Shown: positions 28,301-42,860, numbered from the stretch's first letter. The stretch is DNA of 64,000 bases from Himantopus leucocephalus (GCA_003993805.1 RSEF01000031.1:54554130-54618129); one strand, 5' to 3'. The notes: generated by a model from the letters alone, not told the origin. Made by a program: numbers and translations.

Positions 28301-31300
28301 TTTATATGCTCACTGGCTGCACCTTTGAAACCTCCAGTGAGCCCTCCAGGAGAAACTAGAGAAGCAACATCTGGAATTTCTCACATTTTTATTTAAGTTG
28401 AGGATGGGAGAGGTGAACAAGGAGGGAAAACAAGGAGCACTTTTTATCAAATGGCTTTAAGGGTCTTCTGTATGTATAATTTAGGAGGAAATAATGTGTA
28501 GGTCCAAGAACTCTTTTAAGTACCCTCTTCAGGGCCAAAATAATGAGAAGTTTTGGAGTCGTCTTTTCAGATATGAAGTGGTTTGAAAAGAACAAAGTAC
28601 TTGTACAGGTTTTACTGTAAAACAAGGTATGTTTTATTACCTCTGAATGTCACTCCAAAGAATAAGGAGAATAAGGTGGAGAATAAGGCAAAGCAGTGTT
28701 TCTTGCTGTTATCCTGAATATTCAGGTAGTGAAACAGTCACAACCCGGAGAATTATTCAGTGTGTTTTCAAAGGCAGGTTTCAAAAGCCATTTTTCCATT
28801 AAAACTGTCAGTTTTGTAATGCAGTCATGATTTCAAAGCACAGCAATGCAATATTCTGGCTCAAATCAAAGACAGATTATGTTTACATATTCTCAAGCCT
28901 TAACAGTAAAGCTGGTTGCAGGGCTTTTTTTAGAACTTCAATGTAATAAGCAAGGAAACTGCAGTAATGATGTTAAAAAGAAAAAAGCAAGCAACATGCT
29001 TCAGGAGGAGTACTTTTCTTTAGGTCTCAAGGTGAAAACTGGAATTCTTTCCAACAACCAGCTTTTGTTTCAGCCGTAGATTTCTTGCCTGGATGTAGAA
29101 AACATCCAATGATATTATTTGATTTACATTATGGGGAAAGAACCTTCATGATCCTAGCAGTGAGTATGGACTAATCCATGAGTCCTCCTGGCAAATAAAA
29201 GGCAATCATTTTTTCTTACGCACTATCCATATATGGACAGATTAATCATCATTTATGTGAAACCTCTGTGTGTAGTTCATCACAATAGTCTAATAGAATG
29301 ATTTTTTTAAGAGTGGGAATTATCCTGATGCAATCACCTTAACCTCCTTCTCAGACGGTAACGCCTCATCTTTCTACCCTGCCCTTCTTATATTTGTAAC
29401 CATACAGTAGAGAAATTATTTTTTTAAATAAAACATTTTAATATGTTTTTTATGGTATTGAGAAATGTCCTACCAAAATCACGGACACCATTTATTTGAA
29501 AGGAAGCTTAACCCTGTGAAGAATGAACAGCAGGTTGAGTCATGAAATCACCATACGTACCTAAAATGTAGATGATAGCTAGCCTCTCCATTCAAGAGGT
29601 GAGATATCTACTTCCCAGAAGCAGCTGCTCTCCTGGCAGAAGAAAATTTCTAGTTCATTCTCTGAGCAATCATTTTTAGATAACGTGATGACCTACCTCC
29701 AAGGTCCAGCCTTTGTGATGCGGGTAGCAAGGAGGACAATCTGACATAGCATTTAGGTGTTAATGTAGTAGATTATCTGAGCCATTTCTTTGGTCAATTG
29801 AGAAGCTTCTATAAAGATGATTTAAAGCTCAAATGAGGAGACAGCCACACAGGCTGATATTATTTTTAAATTCTCCTGGAGAATGTAATGCCTACAAACT
29901 TGCAGCCTGATCCGGGGGTGTCTTTTGAAACGTGTATGAGACCATCTTGGCTCAAACCAGTAGGTTTGGTTCAGACCCTACTTGGGGAGTAGATTTCAAA
30001 CCTTCTCAGACTCAATAACGTACCTTGGGGAGGTCCACGAGCGATTCTTATGCAGAAGCACTTTTCAGTAGGCAGGAGAGCGGCGGTGGTGCTAATTCAA
30101 AGGGGTGCATCGCTGCGCATCGGCTCTCTTGGAGCAGGAAAGTGCAAACGTTACAACCCCATGACAGCCCTGAGCAATCACGCTCCTAAATTCCAGATCT
30201 TGATTGCCACCAAGCCAAAGTCCTAGTGTTAAAGTAACAGGTTGCCCTCATGCCTGTAGCATTTTTCTTTTATGGGGGTGGAAAAAATGGACTTTCCAGA
30301 TAAAGAGTGTGAGCAGGACTTGTGCCCTAATTACAGCACAAATGAGTTGACTGTGAAATCAGCCCTCCCTCTCCCCCCTGCCACAGGTTTGCTAGGAAAT
30401 GAACAGTGAATACACTTACACTTTAATCTTAGTATTACCCAGGCTGAAGATTTTTCTCATTTATTTTTTAGACCTCAAACATGTTCTTCCCTCTCAGAGA
30501 GGAATATGCTCTTTCATTAGCATATAAAATGTATCCTGTGAGATTTAAAACAAATACCCATTTGAAGTTTTTACATAGTATTATTGGTATTCTACCAAAT
30601 CATTTTTTAAATTAAATTATTTTTCATCACTGGCCCCAGTCTGGAGTGCTTCTCATCTAGTGGTTAGTGCCATAATAGGGAATTGATATTTTAAAAAGGA
30701 GCTGGAAAAAGAAGAGTTAAGTCTTATATACCCCAAGCAGTTATGTGGCCAGGGTTGAAAACTGCATGCCTTTGTAATATTGCTCATTTTGGTTTGAAAA
30801 TGGAAGGTTTGAGTATCTTCAGAGGAGAATCCCCTCTCCAGCTTGAACAAACAAGTAGACTTACAGCACACGAACAGTTACAATCGCATTAACCTGCAAG
30901 TGTATTTACCTTTGATCTGAGAGGGGGTAGAGAGCTTACACAGGGACTTGCTCACTAGGAAGGTACAGTGAATTTCTAAGGAGAAATTCAAGCAGGATTC
31001 TTACAGGCTCAAGGGGCTCATGGGAATGCTCCTTTTTTACGCAGACTGTGACAGCAAACTTTATAGAGCTTCTCAGAGAGAAACTTGCTGCTCCACCAAA
31101 AGAATTTAAAAAGAAGGACAAGCAAAATTCTGCTTTTATTAATGATAAAAAGTCTCAAAGATCATTATATATTGAGTTGGATGTCATTTGAATATTTCCT
31201 TGGCCAGAAGCAGCGAGATGGAAATAAATGTTTCTAACAGTAGTTTAAAGTTTTAGTATAGAAGGATTTAGAAAAGCAGGCACAAAGGGGGAAATAGAGG

Positions 31301-34300
31301 ATTTTTACTGAAGTATGTTGTGAGAAGGAAAAAGGACTGCAGGTCAGGGGTGCTGCTTTCAGAGGAGATAAATTACACTCATCAAGGACTGTGTAGCTAA
31401 AGTAAAGTCATTACACAGGTATGTCATTTACTCTGAAAAAATATCACAGGTGTTGATGGTTGCTTGACATTCATTGGTCTGTTTAACCAATCAATGGAGG
31501 AGCAACTGATTGAAAAGCTAATGTCACATGTAGTGGGAATACGAAATCTTTTGTTTCCCCTTACGATAGGGGATTTGTCTGAAGATGAGCTTTAGTGAGC
31601 TGTAACTCTGTGTTCGCCTGTGTCTGAGTTTGTTTGAGTGCCACAAGTTTGAGTCTGACTTTTTAAGGGAATGTCTCTTTTTGGGGACTGGAAAAAGTGC
31701 AAACAACTTCAGAGCAGAACGATCTGTTTTCATCAGAACTGAGTAAGCAGTTATTGTTCAGAAGAAATCCTGTGGCTATCAAAACACCAAAATTTGTACT
31801 AGGGATTTCTGTGAATGATGTGCAATCCACAATTCTCCTGCTAAGGGCTTGATGTGTTTCTGTCACTGAACTACAACTATATCTTGCTAACGTCATTGCA
31901 ACTATAATTTTTATAAACGGAAGAAAATGTGTCTTGCAGAAAATAATGAGCTAGTGTGATAATCTGGTGGCCAGCATGTAAAAAAACCAGTTAGGAAACT
32001 CTAAACTGATGTTTACTGAAAACTGTAGGACTGGACATGTACTTAGTTTAAGAAATACGACAAAGCGGAGTATCATCATGGACTTAAACAGTGCAGGAAC
32101 ACCTGATACGTGCTGTGTAACCCAGATTGAAAATGCAGAGGAGTCTGCTTACTTACAAGGGTTGGGATCAGTAGTCCTGTCCAGTGCCAGCTTCTGCTTT
32201 TGTGCTTCTTCTCTTTGGGATGTGTATAGACAGTGGTTCTGGACAGACACTGTTAATATCCCTGTCTCTTATTAATATGAAGGTAATTAATCTAATAGTT
32301 AATACTGAGCTCTTACTATAGTTCAGTGGAGTTTAGGTGTGCAACTCCTTAAGCTTCTCTACTTAAAAAGTAACCTAAAATACCAAGGTGTTGTCAGTCT
32401 TCACATAAATATACTCTGTGCCTCTACCATATAGAGCAGACATACCCAAGCCAGCTTTGAATGGGTTTTCCTTGTAAATTAGCCCATAGAGAGCTCTGCT
32501 GGTGCTACCTGGTGCTACCCTCAGCATGTTTCATAGCCTGTTGCTGCGCCACAGAGCCACTTTGTCTTCTTTGTCCACAAACAAAATCTGTATGAGCACT
32601 TCCCAGCTAACCAGTACCAGCAGAGCTCAGGCTTCAGCTAACCACTCCGTGTTGTGCCACACAGCTCTTAATCTTTACTCTCTTTCTTTCAAGAAAATTC
32701 AATGTGTTTCCTCACTGTGCTGCTTCCAGTTGCAAGTGTACATTGCAAATGCTTTTTGTTACCTAGCTGGCAGGTGCCAAGCTATACTAATCCCAAATAT
32801 TGTCTTTACTAAAAGCATGGGAAAAAAATGCTCCATGGATGTAATATTCTATCACTTCTCTTGAGCACCTCAAGCTTTCTCGAGCAATTAGTTCAGAGGG
32901 ATTTTTAGCTGCATTTTTCCATATTTTTCCATATTCCTTCTAACATGATTTAGATGGGTTTTTTTCTTGCATTTGTAGAGATTTGTGGCAATGTGCAGGT
33001 ATGAGAGAGCATGTTGTACTTCCAGAACGCACTCTGGAAAGTTAATGAGGGCAACAACCTCCAATTTTCTGGTCACCTCCAGGAGATTTGCATGTGAATG
33101 TAATGAGAAGGAATGACAACCTGGTCATGGAGCCACTTGTGCAGAGACAGTTTTAGAAGCAGATAAAATTTAGATTTTGCTTAGCATAGGGAGATGATAA
33201 GAAAATAGCTCAGTAGAGATGTGAATCTAAAAATAGTCAGATGTGAATCTAAAAATAGGCAAACAAGACTGAAAAAAAGATTAGTTGAGCTTTCAGAACC
33301 CCAGGAAATGAAGCAGGGCATTTGGGTCATGCCTAAGACTGGATGGGTAAAACAAGTGGGGTTTTGGAACAGTTTGTCAGGGGAAATATGGTTCCTGTGA
33401 CCAAGAAGACAATCTGATGGAAAGCTCCTCCATTTGGGAGCTGAGCTTCTGGTACTTTTATGTCCACTCAGCACATGGAAGTGTTCAGAAATCTGGTCTT
33501 GATTCCTGGTCTAATATTCCCAGAGATCTAGAGCTTAACTGTGGTAACCCAGATTTTAGGTAAGCTTGATACCTTTGTGAGTGAAAGAAAGGCTGAGAGT
33601 GGTTAGGTTGTTCATGCCCATACACCCCTTTTCTCTACAAATACTTGTAATTCTATTAGTGTCACTATAGCCACAACATTGCTGAACAACTGGTGAAACA
33701 TCTTTTGGCTGGAATGCATTTTGTAAAGATTCACTGTAAGCCAGTCAAACTATTATTATGACTGCAGAAATGTTTTAAATATTTCCTTGCTTTTAATTTG
33801 GCTCATTTTTCAAACTAGTTTTAATTAGCCTCATTCCTCAAAGCAAGCTTTGCTGATGCATTCAGACCTGTGAAAAAGAATAAGTCTAGTGAGCTGAGGA
33901 AAAAAAAAATCTGCAAGTTAAAATACCTGCATTACCATGCTTTTTTTAATTTCTTGAATTTATTTATTGATGATTGATTTCAACCCAGAAAATTTTCTGT
34001 TGAGCCATACATATAAGGAACAGGGTTGGAACCAGCATTTTTAAAAACTCTTTCCATTTATGACTTTGTAGATTCATACATTCACATGCTGGCTACATCA
34101 CATGGTCCCAGTTGAGCGAGAAAAAGTCTAATTCTGGCCCATCCAGCACAGCTTTCGATCCCCACCATTGGGTCCCCACTGTGTCCAGGCCATAAACTTA
34201 CTTTTCAGTCTCCTCGGCTTTGGACTGCAGTGGTTCCTTATGTGTCTGAATTTTGGGGTTGCTCAAGTGGGCTCTGGTTCTTCTTACCACTCGTACTGCC

Positions 34301-36724
34301 TTCGCTGCTGGTCATTCCCCAGCCTCGTGTCCTGACAGCATTGCTGGATTATGGTTTCTTGATGTGATTTGACAAGGTCCTTAAAAAAGCTAGTGACTTA
34401 AAAAAACTGTGGTTGATATTTGGTTTACAGGCATTGCTATTTATAGCTTCTACATGTTGAGCTATTTATTTATCTGCTTCATTATTCTGAATATTGATCA
34501 AAAAATGCTTCTTAAGACGTCTAGTCCAGCTGCTTAATCCTTATCTAAAACTTGGCAGCAACTGCAGCTCTTTCTGGTCTTAGAAACAGAATGAAAACTG
34601 ATTTTTAACTCCTTTGTGTCTGTACAACTATATATATTTGTGCTGTAAATATCTATGCAAGGTACATAAATGATGATGGTTAGTCCTGAGGATTAGCATA
34701 GTCCTTGTCTTTTTGTTCATGCTAGGTTCTTAAGTAGGCTAATATTCATAGCCCTTCACAAATAGGCAGAGTGGGAACTGTTTGCTTGATTTAGGAATAG
34801 GATGCAAAAAACCAGTTAATTATTTTCATAGAAATGTATTAAATAAATAATGTTAAAAAAATTGTGTGCTGTTAAAAAATTTACAGCAGAAGCTAAACCA
34901 CCACATGCAAGTCTTTTTGTTTCCAAGAACAAGATTTAGCAACCCTGTTTCACTTTCGGTAAAAGCTGCTTTGGTGGACAATTGGCATGTTGACAACAGA
35001 AGGAAGATTCTGTTTTGGTTGGAAGGCTGGACTTTTTGAAAACATATTCAGATAGAAAATTGCTGATGAGGGTGGGGTTTTTTTGACATGCTAACATGAA
35101 TTAGCCATTGTGATATCATAATCTTTAATAAAAAATAATGTGATTTTTTTAAAGGTGTTTTTTAGTAAAAGCAATTGTCCTGATCATATCAAGTGTTTGC
35201 TCGGATCTGTGCATTGCCTCTTCATGGCAGTACTTCTCTGCTGTCTTGTGGTATCAACCGTTGTGTGCCTGAGTTCTTTCTGTTAAAGCGTGCTCCCCAT
35301 AATCTGAAAATCTTTCCGTCTCTCTTGTCAGCTCTCTCTGCTGTGTATGTATGTTCACACACTTATATATGTCTACAATACATAAACAAACTCCAAATAA
35401 AAACACTAATGGAATTCTTGGCTCCTGAGACAGCTGGGATTTAAATGGAGCTTAAGTATAAAGCAGTCTTGCAAAAATGTCATGGAAGTTTACCATCCAA
35501 GGCACAATTATTGCTCATCACCATTGCCACAGTGATGGCGATGAGGATACGCAACCTAGAAGAGGAAATGGTGAGAAAGCATGAGCCAATTGACATGTTC
35601 TTTTAATGAAATAAATGCATACTAAAGCAGATTGAAATAGTTACGGAATAATTGATATAACTGATATAAATAAGGTTGATGAAGCTTTTGGCTTCTGTAA
35701 AAACAAAGAAGGTCCAAGTCTGTGGAAAGCATATGCATTACATTTAATACGTTGAATGTAGACAATTGATGCTTTCCAAATACAGACTGCCAAGTGCACA
35801 AAGAGCAAAGTTTAGTCAAAGTTCATTCTAAGGTCATACACTCAGCCCAACCATCAATCTAGACAACCTCTCAGTAACCTCCACATACTTCCAGACAAGA
35901 TCTGGGATCCTTTGTGTCCTGATTAGAGCATGCAACAGTTAATTTGTTTTAAATAGGAAATTAAACAGTCATGTAAAGTGTTATATGAAGGTCATAAAAT
36001 GGTTCTTGAGGTGCATTCATGAGGGCTGTTTGGGATTCCTACTCCACATCTTGCTACAGCAAACTAAAAGGGGAGCAGAATGATTGGAGAAAATAATTGT
36101 GAACTCTTTGTGATGAAAAATCATGAAAGAAAAGGCTTGACTGGGTGCTAAAATGGCAGATCCTTAAATGGTTTCATTTTTAGAGACACAGTCTTGCTGT
36201 CCCACTGTCAGGAGGCCACGTAGAATTTGTGTGCTTCTTGCACTGCAGAAAGCATGCTGCCTGCTGGAGGTTGGCAGGAGCACTGCAGGATAAGGATTCT
36301 GGCAGAAAACAGCTAAAGAAAGAAAAAGAAAGAAAAAAGACTTGTAATAAAGCAGCTGAATGTGTCCTCCACACTGACACTGGAAATAGGGTGATAGCCC
36401 TGGTGATAAGGGGACACCGCTTGGGTTTTCAGTGAAGGTTCCAGAAGCATTTGGAGAACAGTCAGAGTTGTCTGAGTGGGGAGGCTGACAAGGATGGGAG
36501 AGGCAAGAGGCCAGTGGAGAACACGGGCAGCCTGATGGCACAAGTGACATGGGACTTGAATCCAAGTGAAGCAGAGGAGACGATTATGGATTCTAAAATA
36601 AAGACAACTGTTACTGAAATGGATGGTCTCTCATGAGTAGAGTCAACACTTTTCTGCTTCTGTTCATGGGTCCAGTTTCAGCTATCACTATCAAGAATAA
36701 TAACGTTCTAATAATAATTATTTT
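25368..36724. other. Intergenic, no gene recognised
   Basis: A long stretch without identifiable genes or clear transposons. Minor items: an A/G-rich tract at 36313-36345; a GC-richer block at 36180-36640 with open frames on both strands (minus 36164-36565, 133 codons) but no known domain; a CpG-containing patch near 30060-30160. Individual short frames are compatible with chance. Confidence 0.5.
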
Positions 36725-36880
36725 CTAGTTCTTCCCTTTCCTGGTTATTGAAGTTATTGAGAAGATTCCAGAGAATCTCCTCTTCCTGAGGAGGTGGTCT
36801 ACTGATACATCTTTCATCATTCAAAAAACAAGCAAGAAAAGAGATTTAATGGGATAAATCCAATTTTAGAAGGAAAAGAA
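36725..36880 (+). mobile_element. Possible decayed L3/CR1-like LINE 3' segment
   Basis: The stretch around CCTGAGGAGGTGGTCTACTG and the later GAGATTTAATGGGATAA resembles the region shortly before the end of L3/CR1 LINEs. The match is short and diverged and the 3' tail is missing, so this is a weak call. Confidence 0.3.
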
Positions 36881-38690
36881 TAGATTCAAATCCAGGCTGC
36901 TTCATTTCAGCAAGATGAGATTTACAGCTGTTGAAATATTAACTTTGAAAATCATGATTTATGAATGATAATGAAAACACAGACAAGACTCCTTGCTTTA
37001 CTCACTAGTGTTACAAAATCCTGATATATGCAAACCTGATGAGATAAAAGAAAACTAGTGAAGGAAAAATAAAGCACTATTGTGGAAGAAAACCAGTTTT
37101 AATCTGTTTTAATACCAAATAACACCAAAGGTCTGATTCCCATACCCTGAAAAAGGGTAGTGAAACAGAAGCAGAGGTAAGATGAAACAAAAATAAGTCA
37201 AATGTTGATAACAGGTGACAAGCAAGCCTCTGAAGATGTGGTGATGTGATTTGGGGAAGCATCCAAAAGTTTGCAAATTTGTTCTTCAAATCTCTCTTAT
37301 CTACATGTTGGGTTTTCTTGGGAGATTTCACTGCAGTTAGATTCTTGTGAAAGTAAGTTTTTCTGGTTTCAGTACTCTACTTCTTGTAGATGATGGAAAC
37401 ATGAAGCAGAGTAGAAAAAGTAGAAACAAACCCATTTATCTGATTTAAAAACCCCCACAACATAGTTTGCCTTTTTATGCTGAACAATTAGCATTGTTTT
37501 TACTATATTTAAATCAATTTTTGCAATATTATGAAAGTAAGGAGAATTTTTTTTACTACTCATCCATATCATGTTTTGATATTATCCATACAGTCAGTTC
37601 TAATTTTTGTTTTTGGTAAAACATAGCAATTTTTGAAGACTACCAGTAACACTACGTCAAATGTTTCCAGGGATGAACAACATAGTCTGACCTGAAGCGG
37701 ACATTATTATGACAATAAGTAGCAGGTATTCTCAGTCTGGAAAGAAAACTGTGATACTTCTGACTTCCACGAACTACAGATTTCTAGCAGGTTACTGTAG
37801 ATATGACACTGTATAAGACATGGATGTGACTTTTGCTGTGATTTCAATTGCAGTGTGATTAAAGAAAATGTCCGCAGAACTCTGCACGTTGAGTTCCCAC
37901 TATGCAGGAGCCTAGACTACATTACTGGAAGTGACCTCATGTGGCCTCCTCCCATTCTTCCCACTGCCCTATGATTTGCAATGCGCCAGTTAGTGACAGG
38001 ACAGGTGGAAAGTTCAGAATCACATTATGCATTAATAAACAACGAGCTGATTTATCATGAAAATAAAAATAAGGGACCAAACTTGCAATCTTTTACAATT
38101 CCAGGCTGTAACAACCACATGCTCTTTTTACTTTTTTATTTCTTAATGGGCATTAAACATGGGTAATTTTAAACATTTTAAGGAAATCTCAAATCATAAA
38201 GTAATTATGATTATTTTTAAACATAAAAATATTGATGTCTGTGCATGATGGTTTGTAAGTCTCATGCTGTACTTTATACCCTTGCACCGCCGCACACAAT
38301 ATCACACATGCAGGAATTGTTGGGAATTTTGAGAATCAAGTACAGCATTATGCAGAAGGTGCCTTGCAGAGAATGTGTATGCTGGGAGGTGGCTACTTAC
38401 GATAACAATTTTTCTGCTTTAAGGATCCTCGTCATCCAACTGGGGGGTGCTATCTTCCTCATACGACCAAAGCAACTGGTCATATAATTGGATGAATAAA
38501 TGTCAAGCGGTTAGAAAAAAACAAGGTGCAGACCACCCATATACACACTGAAAAATTCTTCTTCAAAACTACTTAGTATGTACTTAAGAAAAATTCTAAT
38601 ATTTATGAAAATCTGGATAATTCTCAGGTTTATGAAAGTCTAGATTGGTTCCTAAGTGATTCAAAAACACAAAAGACAGTTTACCTCACG

Positions 38691-38745
38691 TTCTTGGACT
38701 TGATGGTCTTAAAGGTCTTTTCCAACCAAAATGATGCTATGTTCT
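38691..38745 (+). mobile_element. CR1 3' end fragment
   Basis: TTGGACTTGATGGTCTTAAA then GGTCTTTTCCAACC and ATGATGCTATG match the last 55 or so bases of CR1. The terminal ATTCTATG-type unit is altered. Nothing clearly CR1 lies before it, so the copy is extremely 5'-truncated. Confidence 0.75.
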
Positions 38746-38918
38746 GCAATTCCTCTTCAGGGTCTGTCTGAGCTGGGATCAGGGTCTTGTAGCAGAGAGG
38801 AAGGACACGGGGCCAGGGTGGGTAATAAATAGCATCTCCGCTCTGCCCTTTCAAGCAGTGAATCAGCGCGGGAGAGGGAAAGTCTGTGGCACACATTGGG
38901 CAGGCACAATAGGGAAGC

Positions 38919-39023
38919 AAGGTTGGACTTGGTTGGATTGTATTCTCTAAAACCGTTGGATTGCGGTTGGACTCATTGATCTTAAGGGTCTTTCCAACCT
39001 AAATGATTCTATGATTCTATGAT
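38919..39023 (+). mobile_element. CR1 3' end fragment with ATTCTATG tail
   Basis: Two partial copies of GGTTGGACT (38919 onward and about 38964) lead into ATCTTAAGGGTCTTTCCAAC and then two tandem ATTCTATG units, the standard avian/reptilian CR1 terminus. The tail is well preserved, so the insertion is younger than the L3-like relics elsewhere in the window. Confidence 0.88.
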
Positions 39024-42000
39024 CAAGAGAGGGACAGAAATTAAACAGGCACAGACGCTGGCCATAACTGTCCAGCCGAGAGGGTCTTCAGTTGATGTTA
39101 GCCTCACAGCTGAAAAGCATCTCAGCGTCTCACTGCTCCAAGCACAGTAAGAGCATTGGGGTGGTGGATAAGGTGTAGACTGTCAAAGGTTCTACCAAAA
39201 GTCCTGTGCTGGAGGCAAAGCTTACACCTGCCAGGCAAGAAGCATGAGTACTGTTGGGGAAGACCTGCCCAAGCATGGTAAACTTCTTACCGTGTAGTAG
39301 CCATGGCAAAACAGAAAATTTCTAAGGGGCTGGCTTGGTACAGAGTTAGCTCAAACCAGTGTGCTCGGTTGCTGGGGCCATGAATTTTATTCTATTGAAA
39401 GATCTCAGCTGGCTGGAAAAAAAAGCCACACAAAAGATAATACCACATTCTTTTAAACTATTGATATTATTGTGAGCTATGTAACCCAAAGAAATGGTTC
39501 TCATGTATTAAATAAATATTACAGTGTTTTATTGCTCACTGTTAACTTGCTCTGCAATGATATACAAGTAGTTTGAGCCTGTAAGTAGAAATAAGAGCAT
39601 ATGCAGGGTATTCCCAAGGTTATAATTTCACTGAGGATTTCTCTGATGTCATAAACTGAAAGAGCTGGGTTGAGCTGTTGAGTCATAGGAACCCCAAGAT
39701 GAAAATTATAGCCTTGTACTGCACAGCAGGCAAGACTTTATACATTAACAGCCTTAAGTGGGCCATCTGTGACGATTATACCTTCTCTAAAGACTTAGGG
39801 TTCCAGTAAAAGGATTTTCATACCTACAAAATGAGTGTTTTTTCCCCATCTATTTTTGCCATTTTCTCTTTGACGGAGAAGATGTCACTTTTTACTCAAC
39901 GAACAAGAAGGCATAAGTGTTGCCCAGTTTAAATTTGATCATAAAAGAGGAGAAAGAAAGTTTGAATTACTGCAGCTTTTAATCTGGCTTGGATAAAATT
40001 TCAAAGTGCTGTCATTCCTGTCACATTATCCTCTGCTGGCATCAGTGTTGTAAGACATATCAGAAAATAATCATACAAATCTGACAAAGATAAACCAATG
40101 CCGAGCTTACACTGAACACACAGAAAGGTCGTCAAGCACTCACATACTGTTCATATCATATTTATCTTTTGGATCTTCAATTTAGAATGGCAAATGTGGG
40201 CTACTGTAAATCTTGCAGTTGAAAAAAACCAACCTAGCAAAACCTTATGAGAGCAAGAGCAGCCTCCTGCCTGGATCAAATCTTTCTTTTTTTGTTAATT
40301 TTAACAGATCTGTGTTGATTTGTATAGGTCATCCTGAAGACTGACATCTTTAATAAATGAGAAATAAAATGCAAAAAGAAAGGTAGTTTTAGAGAATACA
40401 ATCAATATCTTTGTTCTCCCTTTCCTTGATAACAGGATAAGTTATTTTGTATGTCTGCATTTACTCTGTGTAACAGAAAGTTAAACAGAAGTAGAACTAC
40501 CAAACAAACATGCTTCATTTGTGTTGCTTAAACAATATGCACAAAAAGCCTTGAGAGACCTATCAGACAGCACATTGGCATCCATTATGTTTTACATACC
40601 AATTTGACATGTAAGTTACTAATTTATTTACTGTATATTCTGTGTATTACCTTTGTGGGAGAGACAATGCCTGTGCATCTCTGGGGCAAGAAATGAGATT
40701 TAGAAGTTGCCTGGCACGCAGCAGTGTGGTGTAGTAGTATCAAACACCTATGTCACCTGTCACGTTCTGCTTCTGAAAAGGACAATTAACGACAAGCAGT
40801 CGTGGTCTCAAGACACCAGTCCGTAAAAGAACTTCTAACTTTCCATTTTGATTAAGAGTAGAATACATTCATATCTGTAATTACTTATTTATGTATAAAT
40901 ACACAAACATATTTTAGAAAACAATAGGTATAATTAAAGATGTTTGTTTTACATTAGATGTATAAACACTCATACATTCACGTCTTTGAATTTAGAAGAA
41001 TTCTGAATTGATTTTAGTCATCATCTGTTGCCTAAAGTTCTCTTTGTTTATTCCTCTCCTTTTTTTTAGGTATGCTATGGCATGTTATCGAATAGGTCTC
41101 TGAGACAGAGGATATTAAATAGGGGAACTATATGAAGTTAAAACATTTTTTTAAAAGCTTAGGTAATCAAATCACTTAAGAGAAGTGCTGTCACACATTG
41201 CTCAACATTTTCGTGACACAGTATCTACTTCCAATCGAAACATAATTGTATTTTCGACAGTGGAAATAGGAATTTGTTTTTGAACTTTCCTGGTTACAGC
41301 AATATATGCAGTTCAGAAAAATGTGTTAATTTGCAGAAAATTATAGCCAAGATGGGCAAGGACAATATTGGCCACAAAATGCTAACTCATTTGCCAATCA
41401 TTTCAAACAATGGGTGAGTGGTTTCCATCAGCGCTTGCAGTATGTAATTTACTGAATATTTCAGACTATCCTTTGGCATCTTAATTTATCCAGCAGTTCT
41501 CCCATGTCAAAAGCAACTGACTACTAGCCCAGTTATTTATACTTCCAGAGTGAATTAACAAAAGCAGCTTTCATGGTTTTCTTTGGTGTTTCATACCACA
41601 GATATGCCTGGTTGGAAAAGTAGGTTTATATTGAATCGCCGTTGAAAATATCTTTAAAATGATTTATGGAAAAGGATTTCACATAATGACTGCATTTGGT
41701 AAAGCTGAAAACTGCTTCATTGGTTTTCTAAGTTTGTGATGTTCCCAAGGCCTGCAGATGAACTCTCTGGCTTCAGCCCCTCTTCCTGTGACATCCAATC
41801 CATTACATAAAAAATGTCCTAAAACTTATTTCCTGTGTTATTCCTGTCTTTCTCTAAGGAACAGTGTGTTACAGAAAACAAACATATGAGGAAGTTCAGA
41901 GCAGAGAGTTATTATGCATAATGTGTTACTTTTACGTGAAAGATGGGGGTTTTTTTAACAACCTCTGGTAAAGTCCCAGGCTGGACCCTGTGAAGTGCAG

Positions 42001-42439
42001 AGCACCTGGTGACCCTGCCGATTACGCTCACAGCTGTTGTCTTCAGTGGGCACTGATGGCACTTGGAAATTTCCATCAAGGCTACAGTGCTTTTCAGGAT
42101 TTGTCCCCTCATAAACATGTTCCTAAATGCCACCAGTTTAGGGGAACGAATACAAGACAATAAAACGACCGTCTCACAGCTCTGCTGGAAGGATCTCAAA
42201 GGAGAAGTGGTTGTTATCAGCCTAGACAAAACCACGAGTCATGACTTTATTCTCAAGCAAGAAAAGCTCACTTTAATTGGCAGAAAAAAATAACTAAGCC
42301 CAACATCAATTAATGAAGGGAATGAAAGCCTGGGAAAGGGCAACACGAGATTGTTTGACAAGTGACAAATGTTGGAGATTAGATGGAGAAATTAACACCT
42401 CAAAAATACCCAGAAGCTGGCGTGAGTGACCTGGTCTGT
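39024..42439. other. Intergenic, no gene recognised
   Basis: AT-rich sequence with no convincing exon, RNA gene or repeat. No long open frame is present. Confidence 0.6.
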
Positions 42440-42860
42440 ATTTGTCTCTGAGCATTCTTTTATACAAGCCCATAAAAACGCAGAAAGGCTGCTTTCTCCG
42501 GGTTACCTTGCACCTGCCCTCATGGCCTGTCGCTTTTGGCTACTTAATGCACAGAATCAGCTCTTACATAGTCAAAGGAAAGAATAGTGAAATAGTAAGA
42601 GCGATTATATAAAAGCAGCTCGACGCCTCCTTTGGAATCTGTAGGAAATGAAAACAGCTCCCCGTTGTCGAGAATGAAAGACTATTGTTCTGGAAGAGCA
42701 AGAGCCATTAAGCTAATTACACATTTGCATTGATTTGGTGAAAACTGAATGAAGTTAAATTAATACAAGCCAGATGTAAACCAATTTAAATGTGTTCACA
42801 TAGGGGTTTTCACCATTTTAATTGATTTAAAACCAATTTTGTGCATAAACAAGGCCATAT
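42440..42860. promoter_or_regulatory. Candidate conserved enhancer or promoter-like element
   Basis: A repeat-free stretch with a dense set of recognisable binding words: TATATAAAAG (42606-42615, a TATA-box match), ATTGTTC (42684-42690, SOX-like), TTAAGCTAATTAC (about 42708-42720, homeodomain) and a perfect octamer ATTTGCAT (42723-42730, POU), followed by more AATTAA/TTAATT words. Such POU/SOX/homeodomain combinations are typical of neural developmental enhancers. Conservation cannot be checked here, so this is inference. Confidence 0.35.

Noticed and set aside
36164..36565. 133-codon minus-strand frame rich in Ser, Pro and Cys
   Set aside because: Composition follows the local GC bias and the opposite strand is also open; no domain is visible.
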